This document shows positions 6,222 to 12,179 of a stretch of 13,486 nucleotides of DNA, one piece after another (the stretch's first letter is position 1; each line of letters begins with the position of its first letter). The translations under genes were made by a program, and so were the position numbers. Source of the stretch: an uncultured Saprospiraceae bacterium (lineage in GTDB: Bacteria; Bacteroidota; Bacteroidia; Chitinophagales; Saprospiraceae); NCBI GenBank assembly GCA_937894165.1, contig CALCSX010000408.1, forward strand, positions 1 through 13,486. The letters are read 5' to 3'. The notes beneath the pieces were generated by a model. The model searched no databases and was not told where the DNA came from. It saw nothing but the letters and a program-made list of their open reading frames with translations.

Positions 6222-7220
6222 ATGCCAGTATTGAACAGTAAGAATCTATTAATCCTGACTGCCGCCCTGCTGATGCTTCTCACATTTTGGTGGTTGCTCA
6301 ACCTGGTGATGCCAGACGCTGCTATTCCTTTCTCCATCGGAATCACTACAGTTATTATGAGCGGTTTGCTATCTGGCCGATATGTATCGCGACTGTGGTT
6401 CAAACTAGACCTTAGCTCTAGCACTACCCTCATTTGGACATTGGTTTTGTTGTTTGTAGTAGGATGTGTGAGCATTGGATTGCTGGTCAACCGGATGATA
6501 GGTGACACTGAATTTTTTCATTTTCTTATGACATTGATTCTGCTGTTTTTTGTCTCCGCATGTACGGGAGCTGTGGTGCGATTGATCCGGCAGAGAATAA
6601 GGGTCCAATTGCAAGATGCTCAAGCGGCCATGATTCATAGCAAGAGTGAGTTACTTTTACTCCAATCTCAGCTTAGCCCACATTTTTTATTCAATACACT
6701 TAATAATATGTATGGCTTATCCCTCGCCCACCATCCCAATGTCCCGAAACTCTTGCTAAAGCTATCAGAGTTGTTGCGTTATTCTGTATACGACACCAAA
6801 GAATTGCTCGTACCATTACAGAATGAAATCGATTACCTAATAAATTACATTGAATTTGAGAAAATGCGCCTGGATGAGCGACTGCATTTGGAGTCTAATC
6901 TTGAGGACAGCGTAGATAGCTCATGGCAGATAGCCCCTATGTTGCTAGTTGTGTTTGTGGAAAATGCATTTAAGCATGCCAAAAACTCCAGGGATGGTAA
7001 GGTATATGTTGTTATAACTTTGAAGGTAAAAAATAAAATGCTTCAATTCTCTATTAAGAACTCAAGGGATAGTGCAGCCTCCCCAACCAAAGAGAAGAGC
7101 GCTGGTTTTGGGTTGAAAAGCGTCAAAAAGCGACTTGAGTTGCTTTATAAGGAAAAACATACCTTAAATATTATTGAAGCAAAAGACAGTTATGAAGTGA
7201 AATTAATATTGACAAGATGA
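6222..7220 (+). CDS. LytS/YehU-type sensor histidine kinase (His_kinase PF06580)
   Basis: 332 residues. Four N-terminal hydrophobic segments (about 9-29, 36-52, 69-91, 98-121) make a membrane sensor without an obvious extracytoplasmic domain. A short linker helix (QRIRVQLQDAQAAMIHSKSE) leads to LQSQLSPHFLFNTLNNMYGL with the phosphoacceptor His154. The ATPase part has APMLLVVFVENAFKHAKN (N box, Glu247/Asn248) and GFGLKSVKKRLELLY (G box; Ser300 where most relatives have Asn). It should autophosphorylate on His154 and pass phosphate to the overlapping downstream regulator. The stop codon overlaps the regulator's ATG (ATGA), so the pair is translationally coupled. Length and motifs are complete. 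The stimulus is unknown; the three divergent genes next door are possible targets. Confidence 0.93.
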   Translation: MPVLNSKNLLILTAALLMLLTFWWLLNLVMPDAAIPFSIGITTVIMSGLLSGRYVSRLWFKLDLSSSTTLIWTLVLLFVVGCVSIGLLVNRMIGDTEFFHFLMTLILLFFVSACTGAVVRLIRQRIRVQLQDAQAAMIHSKSELLLLQSQLSPHFLFNTLNNMYGLSLAHHPNVPKLLLKLSELLRYSVYDTKELLVPLQNEIDYLINYIEFEKMRLDERLHLESNLEDSVDSSWQIAPMLLVVFVENAFKHAKNSRDGKVYVVITLKVKNKMLQFSIKNSRDSAASPTKEKSAGFGLKSVKKRLELLYKEKHTLNIIEAKDSYEVKLILTR

Positions 7221-7924
7221 CAAACATTCGGTGCTTGATTGTAGATGATGAGCCCATAGCACGCCAGATTGTGCAGCGCTATTGTGAACATTTCCCAGAG
7301 TTGAAAGTCGTGGCTACCTGCAGTGATGCCCTGGACGCCCGTCAAGTTTTGATGAAGGAAAATATTGATTTGATGTTCTTAGACATCAATATGCCCGTGC
7401 TGGACGGAATGGCTTTTATGAAAACTTTAAAGCATCCGCCACAAGTTATTTTAACTACTGCTTATAAGGAGTTTGCCATTGAGGCATTTGATTTAGCAGC
7501 ATGTGATTATTTGCTCAAACCATTTTCTTTGGACCGGTTCCTGGTAGCCGTTGATAAAGCAAAGGATAAACTATCTGTAAGTGCTTCAAAAACTTCAAAT
7601 GAAAATGTACCGGCCTTCATGTATGTCAAATCAGATGGGAAAATCCATAAAATCGTCTTTGAAGAGTTACTTTACGGGGAAGCCAAAGGAAACAACGTGT
7701 TGATAGTGACAGAGGAAGAACAGGTTGTGACTACGATGACTTTCGTCAATTTTGAAGGCCTATTGCCAGTCGACAGCTTCTTAAGGATTCATCGCTCTTT
7801 CATTATTAACAAAAACAAAATCAACCATATCTATGGCAACCGGGTATTCATAGGCTCTTCAGAAATTCCTATTGGATCAAAGTACAAAGAACATTTTTTT
7901 CGAAATATTGGGATCAAGCAATAG
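7217..7924 (+). CDS. LytTR-family response regulator
   Basis: 235 residues. Residues 3-115 form a receiver domain: acidic pair Asp10/Asp11 in LIVDDEPIARQIV, phosphoacceptor Asp56 in LMFLDINMPVLDG, Thr80 in VILTTAYKEFA, and Lys101 in CDYLLKPFSLDRF. A linker (about 118-132) precedes a LytTR DNA-binding domain at about 133-235. That domain shows MYVKSDGKIHKIVFEELLYG, EAKGNNVLIVTEE, FEGLLPVDSFLRIHRSFIIN and SEIPIGSKYKEHFF, all family hallmarks. It is cytoplasmic. It acts as a transcription factor phosphorylated by the LytS-type kinase whose gene it overlaps by four bases. Its targets are not known, and no clear direct repeat typical of a LytTR box was identified nearby. Confidence 0.94.
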   Translation: MTNIRCLIVDDEPIARQIVQRYCEHFPELKVVATCSDALDARQVLMKENIDLMFLDINMPVLDGMAFMKTLKHPPQVILTTAYKEFAIEAFDLAACDYLLKPFSLDRFLVAVDKAKDKLSVSASKTSNENVPAFMYVKSDGKIHKIVFEELLYGEAKGNNVLIVTEEEQVVTTMTFVNFEGLLPVDSFLRIHRSFIINKNKINHIYGNRVFIGSSEIPIGSKYKEHFFRNIGIKQ

Positions 7925-8083
7925 TTCATTAATCTGATACAAAAGGGAGCACTACCCACTCATTGCAGGCAGTCCGTACATTAGGGCAGCCATGCTCTTT
8001 GACAAATTTTGTTATAAATAGGAAAAATTACCATGTGGAATCGTTTAATCGTTTATTTTAGATCATACTTTGGTTAAAATGCA

Positions 8084-8111
8084 GAGACCTACCTCTCGGT
8101 AGGCAGGTCTC
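8084..8111. repeat. REP-like hairpin (nested CCTACC / GGTAGG stem)
   Basis: GAGACCT at 8084-8090 pairs with AGGTCTC at 8105-8111. The nested CCTACC-TCTC-GGTAGG stem (8088-8103) shares the CTACC/GGTAG inner stem with modules B, C and F. It belongs to the same palindrome vocabulary used throughout the intergenic regions here. Confidence 0.7.
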
Positions 8112-8134
8112 AGACTTAATAATCTCAGCCAGCT

Positions 8135-8177
8135 CCTTCCCTTTTGAAGGGAAGGTGTCTAGCGTAATACGCTAGAC
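8135..8177. repeat. Paired perfect hairpins, REP-like element
   Basis: Two adjacent perfect palindromes one base apart: CCTTCCCTT-TTG-AAGGGAAGG (8135-8155) and GTCTAGCGT-AAT-ACGCTAGAC (8157-8177), each with a 9-bp stem and a 3-base loop. No T-run follows the second stem, so it is not a classical terminator. Tandem perfect hairpins are typical of REP elements mobilised by IS200-like tyrosine (RAYT) transposases; none is encoded in this window. Confidence 0.7.
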
Positions 8178-8207
8178 GGAAGGGTTATAACTCATGCGTC
8201 ATTAAAT

Positions 8208-8249
8208 AGGTTTATCTACCGAAGGTATGCTTCAGAGAGCGGGGGAGCC
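8208..8249 (-). repeat. Half-module: hairpin end of a leader module without the AT-rich core
   Basis: AGGTTTATCTACCGAAGGTATGC then TTCAGAGAGCGGGGGAGCC matches the distal (gene-terminating) part of module F, which has TAGGTTTATCTACC and CTTCGGAGAGCGGGG. It sits after the stop of the 8262-8993 gene, in the position expected for the next module, but the core and 5' box are absent. Confidence 0.65.
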
Positions 8250-8261
8250 GGGTATTCCTTT

Positions 8262-8993
8262 TTAATTTATTAGCACTTTGAATTTTCCACCAAGCACAAG
8301 TTCATATTTTTGTTCTGATTTACAAAGAGCTTTCCATTCGGTCGTCTTGGATTCATCAAGATAAACATAAACAATTTCTTCATGTATTAAAGGTTCTAAA
8401 TGATAATCATCGGCGTTTATTAATTCTTCCAATTTAGTTTGAATAATTTGAGATATTTTATTATTATCCAATTCCGATACAGTCAATATATGATTTATTC
8501 TTAAAGGACTGAAATTTGGAAAATCACCAAACATTTTATGGGGGCTTTCCCATTTATAAAGTGATACTAATTCCAATTTGCTTAACCGATTTATCACCTC
8601 CAGTTTCTTAAATTCTGGAATTAGCTCAGCCATTCTATTAAATTCCGACATTGTTAACCAAAATGCACCTTCTCTTTTTAAATAATAAGGTGGCTCATAT
8701 TCACGACTATTTGGCTCTGCAGCAATATTTCTAAAAGCAGGAATAAAAAAGACATAGTCTTCGTAGTTTCTAATGGCCAGCCAATTTCCAGATGCACAAT
8801 GATGATAACCACAATGGTCACAGATTATAGACTGAAATATTTGTTCCTCATCAATTTCTCCATCAATTCCTTCAATCATATTAATGAATTCAAATTCACC
8901 CACTTTTAAAGCAGTATAGATTGGTTTTCCCTGTTCTGATGAGGAAAAATCAAACTGCTTTTTATAGGTCTTAAATTCCGTTGAAGTCCACAT
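8262..8993 (-). CDS. Hypothetical protein with a C-x2-C-x4-C cluster
   Basis: 243 residues, starting at ATG 8993 (MWTSTEFKTYKKQFDFSSSE), which lies 32 bases after the conserved box of module D. No signal peptide or membrane segment, so cytoplasmic. The most distinctive segment is IICDHCGYHHCASGNWLAIR, with Cys58, Cys61 and Cys66 plus His60, His64 and His65. It could bind a metal ion, although a second cysteine pair is not visible. After it come YEDYVFFIPAF and PPYYLKREGAFWLTMSEFN, then a helical part (LIPEFKKLEVINRLSKLELV) and a C-terminal beta-rich part ending GGKFKVLIN. I do not recognise the family. The length and lack of disruptions indicate an intact gene. Confidence 0.7.
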   Translation of the reverse strand: MWTSTEFKTYKKQFDFSSSEQGKPIYTALKVGEFEFINMIEGIDGEIDEEQIFQSIICDHCGYHHCASGNWLAIRNYEDYVFFIPAFRNIAAEPNSREYEPPYYLKREGAFWLTMSEFNRMAELIPEFKKLEVINRLSKLELVSLYKWESPHKMFGDFPNFSPLRINHILTVSELDNNKISQIIQTKLEELINADDYHLEPLIHEEIVYVYLDESKTTEWKALCKSEQKYELVLGGKFKVLIN

Positions 8994-9025
8994 AATTTTA
9001 TTTCAATGTCATTTTGGTTACACAC

Positions 9026-9141
9026 AACAATAAATAAACACAATGCGTTTATTCCTTTCTTCTAGAAAGATAATTATTTTTATTGAAAAGTGGCTTTTGT
9101 ATTTGTTAACCTCCGAAGTCGGAAGACTTCGGAGAGCGGGG
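9026..9141 (-). repeat. Leader module D (upstream of the 8262-8993 gene), simplest hairpin form
   Basis: It has AACAATAAATAAACAC, the core AGAAAGATAATTATTTTTAT and TTTGTATTTGTTAACC. The hairpin is perfect, CTCCGAAGTC-GGAA-GACTTCGGAG (9111-9134), followed by AGCGGGGCC. This copy has only a four-base loop, so it may be closest to the ancestral hairpin; other copies have extra CTACC/GGTAG stems in the loop. Confidence 0.85.
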
Positions 9142-9170
9142 CCTCGGATTTACCTATTAGGTATAGTTTT

Positions 9171-9752
9171 CTATTCGTTATTCAACTTTTTAAATGTTTT
9201 TAATGATTGAATTAAAATTGACATATTTTTCTTTAATTCCACTGTATGTGATGCTGACGCTGTTAAATTATAGAAAACGCCTTCAAGTCCGCTATCTAGA
9301 ATGAAACTAATAACTTCCGATTCTCCATATTTGACTGTGTCTGATGTCGTGTGTAGGAAATATGACTTTTGATTTAAGATTTCCGTGTAACCCGATTCAA
9401 TTATCTTTTTATTCTGCGAATTATTTTCTATTAATGTTAGGCAATATTCAAATTCAGATTCCAGGTCTTTATTTTCTCCGAAACTTTTAATTTTTTGGAT
9501 AGAAATTATATCAATAAATCCATTTTTGTCAGGTTTAGAACTTGCTTCAATTCCTAAAATAATGTTTTCATTGTCATAGTTTTCAACTTTCCATTCCCAA
9601 TTTTTTGGAATAAATATTGAGAAATCATTATTCGGATAATGGATTTTTTGTTTAGCGAATTTTACAGGATAATTAGCATATTGTTCCAAAGTGTTTTCTT
9701 TGTGGGAACAAGAAACAATTAGAATCAGAACGATAAATTTTATGAATTTCAT
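9171..9752 (-). CDS. Lipoprotein with a DcrB/PsbP-like (DUF1795-type) domain
   Basis: The preferred start is ATG 9752 (MKFIKFIVLILIVSC), giving 193 residues. A TTG further upstream at 9773 falls in the repeat box and is unlikely. Lipobox LIVSC has the acylated Cys15. The mature part (about 35-190) has the pattern of DcrB/PsbP-like proteins: NDFSIFIPKNWEWKVE (early strand-turn-strand with Pro-x-x-Trp), NGFIDIISIQKI, a Glu-rich helix (LESEFEYCLTLIENN), KSYFLHTTSDTVKYGESEVI, and a C-terminal SILIQSLKTFK helix. Such domains are often found in bacterial lipoproteins of unknown role. It is probably membrane-anchored. Monocistronic, with module E upstream and module D's hairpin 36 bases after the stop. 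The domain call is moderate and from pattern only. Confidence 0.65.
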   Translation of the reverse strand: MKFIKFIVLILIVSCSHKENTLEQYANYPVKFAKQKIHYPNNDFSIFIPKNWEWKVENYDNENIILGIEASSKPDKNGFIDIISIQKIKSFGENKDLESEFEYCLTLIENNSQNKKIIESGYTEILNQKSYFLHTTSDTVKYGESEVISFILDSGLEGVFYNLTASASHTVELKKNMSILIQSLKTFKKLNNE

Positions 9753-9768
9753 TTTATCAAATATTGAC

Positions 9769-9905
9769 AACAATAAACAAACACAATAGTGCTTATTCCT
9801 TTTCTTTTAGAAAGATAATTATTTTTATTTAAAACTGGCTTTTGTGTTTAACATCCGAAGTCAGGAGATATATCTGCCGAAGGTAGACTTCGGAGAGCGG
9901 GGGAG
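9769..9905 (-). repeat. Leader module E (upstream of the 9171-9752 lipoprotein gene)
   Basis: It has AACAATAAACAAACACAAT, the core AGAAAGATAATTATTTTTAT and TTTGTGTTTAACA. The hairpin has 9-bp arms, TCCGAAGTC at 9854-9862 and GACTTCGGA at 9886-9894, with CTGCCGAAGGTAG in the loop, then GAGCGGGGGAG. It begins 16 bases before the ATG. Confidence 0.85.
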
Positions 9906-9911
9906 TAGTTT

Positions 9912-10646
9912 TTATTCTTTTGGAAGCACAGTAACACTTATCACTTTTGTTGCTTCATTTTTATATTCTGATTTAGGTGTAAAAGCTTTAACAATAAAGG
10001 TTGTATTTTGTCCTACAAGATTACTGTCAACTTCAAAATTAAATCTATTTGATTTTTGATTTAGGGAAAATTTGCCAAGTGAAGATATTTTATATTCAAT
10101 ATCTCTATTCTTTGGATCGTTTGCTTCGATGAATAATTCATATTGGTCTCCAACTCGTAATATAGGTCTTTTTCCTTTTAAACTTGATTCCCAAATATTA
10201 CCCAAGCTGTCATTTATTTTCAAAATCCTTATAAAATAGTCATCCATCATTTCATTTTTGTTATGGTAAATCGTTATAGTGTTTTTAAGGTCAATTAAAA
10301 TTCCTTCTAGTAACAGATTTTGACTTAATGTTAAATTTCGGCCATGCGATATTGTATTTCTATAGTTTTCCAATTCTTTGAAAAAAATTTCAAATCTTTT
10401 TTTGTTATCTAATATTGGCAAAAATAAACTCCAATTTTTTTCAATTATAGTTTTTAAGTCATAAAAATCAGAATAGAAAATAATTCTATTTTCAAAAAGT
10501 AACCCTTTGTTTTTTTTAATTTCTATATCTCTTTTTTCTTTCCATTTTTCAATTCTATCCGAGGAAACTTTATAATCTGAAATATCTTCAGAACCTATAA
10601 GGGCTATAATAAGCCTTCTTAATGTATTTTCATATTCGTTTATCAT
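9912..10646 (-). CDS. HEPN-domain protein (Swt1-like) with a C-terminal beta-rich, Ig-like domain
   Basis: The frame extends to an ATG at 10682, but that start is inside the repeat box (MCLFIVGG). The ATG at 10646 (MINEYENTLRRLIIALIGSE) is the natural start, giving 244 residues. Residues about 1-130 are helical and follow the Swt1-type HEPN pattern: RIIFYSDFYDLKTIIEKNWS, FEIFFKELENYRNTISHGRN, LTLSQNLLLEGILIDLKN. The HEPN signature R-x4-H is present as Arg96-NTIS-His101. HEPN proteins with R-x4-6-H are frequently RNases in toxin-antitoxin, CRISPR and phage-defence systems. Residues about 160-244 (RPILRVGDQYELFIEANDPK, IEYKISSLGKFSLN, TTFIVKAFTPKS, VISVTVLPKE) look like an Ig/cadherin-type beta sandwich, an uncommon partner for HEPN. 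No signal peptide, so cytoplasmic. RNase activity is inferred. Confidence 0.75.
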   Translation of the reverse strand: MINEYENTLRRLIIALIGSEDISDYKVSSDRIEKWKEKRDIEIKKNKGLLFENRIIFYSDFYDLKTIIEKNWSLFLPILDNKKRFEIFFKELENYRNTISHGRNLTLSQNLLLEGILIDLKNTITIYHNKNEMMDDYFIRILKINDSLGNIWESSLKGKRPILRVGDQYELFIEANDPKNRDIEYKISSLGKFSLNQKSNRFNFEVDSNLVGQNTTFIVKAFTPKSEYKNEATKVISVTVLPKE

Positions 10647-10664
10647 ATTTCTCAAATTACCACC

Positions 10665-10838
10665 AACAATAAATAAACACAATTACATTTATTTCCTTTA
10701 GAAAGATAATTATTTTTATTTAAAAGTGGTTTTGTATTTGTTAACCTCCAAAATCAGCAGGCTTGCCTACCGATAGGTAGGTTTATCTACCGCTAGGGTA
10801 GACTTCGGAGAGCGGGGAGTTATAAATCCGCGCTATCG
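10665..10838 (-). repeat. Leader module F (upstream of the HEPN gene), with nested hairpins and a REP tail
   Basis: It has AACAATAAATAAACAC, the core AGAAAGATAATTATTTTTAT and TTTGTATTTGTTAACC. The left hairpin arm has decayed to CTCCAAAATC, as in module A. The loop is expanded by GCCTACCGATAGGTAGG and CTACCGCTAGGGTAG. After CTTCGGAGAGCGGGGAG comes a REP-type half, AAATCCGCGCTATCG (10824-10838), also seen in modules C and G. It begins 18 bases before the ATG at 10646. Confidence 0.8.
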
Positions 10839-10892
10839 TAAAACTTCATAAGCCATTAAAGCCTTATTTGTTATATACAATTTTATAATGTT

Positions 10893-11945
10893 TTATGAAA
10901 TATCAAATGATTGTTTATTTATATTTCCCCACATTAATTTAAGAAATGTCAAATAACCGTGTTTCCTTAATCCTAATAACACAGACCAATATCTTGAATC
11001 CATTATTTTATTTAGATGTTCTGGATTATATCTAACTACATTGCTCATATGAAAGAAGGCTAGAGTAATGCATAACTCTTCATTAAATACATGATTTTTA
11101 CCATTTATTGGTGTCATTGAGATCCACTTCCCCCAATAGTCTATGTGATCACTGTTTAGATAGCGGTTTATTTTACTTTTAAGTTGTAATTCAATAGTCG
11201 AGAAATTTCCTTTTATCCTTTTTGTTTCAAAATGTGGTTTTTGACCTGTATTATTTATAAGACTTAGCCCAGGGTAAGCTTTTAGTGTTTTAGCCCCAGG
11301 AGGTTTGTCAAGGTGGTTTTTATCTAATATTTCTACTTTTAAGTAGTGGCCATTGGCATCATCTTTAATTATAGTGGCCGAGTGGTACATTAATTTATCT
11401 ATTGTATTATTGGTAACATTACTATATTCTGCGCCAACTGAAGAAATATAAGGATAAATATCACTGAGTTTAACTTTCAGACCCTGTCTAGACTTTGGAA
11501 TAGATTTACCTGTCAGAGTCTTATATACCAATGGTATTGTTCCATTATTCTTGAGGTATATTTCTTCATTTAAGAAGTTTTTAGACATTTGATTCTCTTT
11601 ATAAGAAGCACCATGCCATCTATTTGATTCAAGCTCAATTCGTTTGCCCAATACAAGTAGTAATATCTTATTAATATTTAGTGTCGAATAATATAATGGA
11701 AGAAAAGATAATTCAGCAGGGCCTGAAAATGCCTGCTCTGCCAAACCAATAGAACTAGATATGTGTAACTGAATTAATTTGGCTGTTTTGTGGATTTCTG
11801 CTGTATTTAAAAAACCATGTTTCTCCTTAAGTAAATCAGTGGTATATCCTTTGCTTTTTAGTGTAGCCATGAAATTCAATAGGTCTTCAATAGGATCTAA
11901 ATCTGTTCCTATACTAGTTTGAGTATCATGTCGAAAAACGGTCAT
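10893..11945 (-). CDS. YaaC-like family protein (PF14175-type), function unknown
   Basis: 350 residues, starting at ATG 11945 (MTVFRHDTQTSIGTDLDPIE), 27 bases after the module G box. No signal peptide. Two stretches resemble YaaC family proteins. Near 81-98, FLPLYYSTLNINKILLLVL matches the PLxxYYxxLNLxKAxL pattern. Near 290-312, ITLAFFHMSNVVRYNPEH matches the LxFyxxSxxVRYxP pattern and is followed by a helical tail (YWSVLLGLRKHGYLTFLKLM). YaaC proteins are uncharacterised and occur scattered in accessory regions. The long middle (about 120-280) is polar and low in recognisable motifs. The gene is intact and AT-rich like its neighbours. It is the rightmost minus-strand gene of the array and lies head-to-head with the HipA-like kinase gene. 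Family assignment is moderate. Confidence 0.65.
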   Translation of the reverse strand: MTVFRHDTQTSIGTDLDPIEDLLNFMATLKSKGYTTDLLKEKHGFLNTAEIHKTAKLIQLHISSSIGLAEQAFSGPAELSFLPLYYSTLNINKILLLVLGKRIELESNRWHGASYKENQMSKNFLNEEIYLKNNGTIPLVYKTLTGKSIPKSRQGLKVKLSDIYPYISSVGAEYSNVTNNTIDKLMYHSATIIKDDANGHYLKVEILDKNHLDKPPGAKTLKAYPGLSLINNTGQKPHFETKRIKGNFSTIELQLKSKINRYLNSDHIDYWGKWISMTPINGKNHVFNEELCITLAFFHMSNVVRYNPEHLNKIMDSRYWSVLLGLRKHGYLTFLKLMWGNINKQSFDIS

Positions 11946-11972
11946 TCTTTATTATTAATTGCATGTAAAAAT

Positions 11973-12098
11973 AACAATAAACACAATTGCGCTTATTTTT
12001 CCTTAGAAAGATAATTATTTTTATTTAAAACTGGCTTTTGTTTTTATCTACAGACAAGGTAGACTTGGGATAGCGGGATATAAATCCGTGCTATCGGG
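11973..12098 (-). repeat. Leader module G (upstream of the YaaC-like gene), divergent distal half
   Basis: It has AACAATAAACACAATTGCGC, the core AGAAAGATAATTATTTTTAT and CTGGCTTTTG. The hairpin half is divergent (CTACAGACAAGGTAGACTTGG, listed here as CTACAG/ACAAGGTAGACTTGG) and lacks TTTGTTAACCTCC. It ends in the REP-type half AAATCCGTGCTATCGGGG (from 12082). It is the outermost module of the array on the right side. Confidence 0.75.
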
Positions 12099-12148
12099 GC
12101 TTATACGTACTTTATTTAAAGTTTTCTTATTGTTTGTTCCAATTGTAA

Positions 12149-12156
12149 TATATTTG
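12149..12156 (+). promoter_or_regulatory. Probable Bacteroidota -7 box for the HipA-like operon
   Basis: TATATTTG matches TAnnTTTG exactly, 23 bases before the ATG at 12180. TTG/TTTG candidates for a -33 element lie at 12130-12136, with spacing a little shorter than ideal. Support is by consensus only. The two-gene plus-strand unit therefore seems to have its own promoter, unrelated to the minus-strand modules. Confidence 0.5.
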
Positions 12157-12179
12157 AGTTATTCTTTTAAGCTTTATTA

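Larger units (their letters stand above)
7925..8261. other. Long intergenic region with REP-like hairpins between the two-component pair and the array
   Basis: 337 bases without a credible gene. The first 150 bases are featureless, with no terminator for the LytTR gene recognised. From 8084 on it holds three stable palindromes and then a half-module (8208-8249), listed separately. It marks the junction between the chromosomal-looking block and the right part of the cassette-like array. Confidence 0.7.

Noticed and set aside
6405..6638. Minus-strand frames within the LytS-type kinase gene (also 6209-6508)
   Set aside because: They are antisense shadows of a kinase with intact motifs.
2635..12098. 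Classical integron attC sites at the intergenic repeats
   Set aside because: GTTAAC and hairpins are present, but paired R'/R'' boxes of GTTRRRY/RYYYAAC type flanking each cassette were not found, and no tyrosine recombinase is encoded in the window.
3257..12098. CRISPR array formed by the repeated cores
   Set aside because: The repeats are hundreds of bases apart with protein-coding genes between them; there are no short regular spacers.
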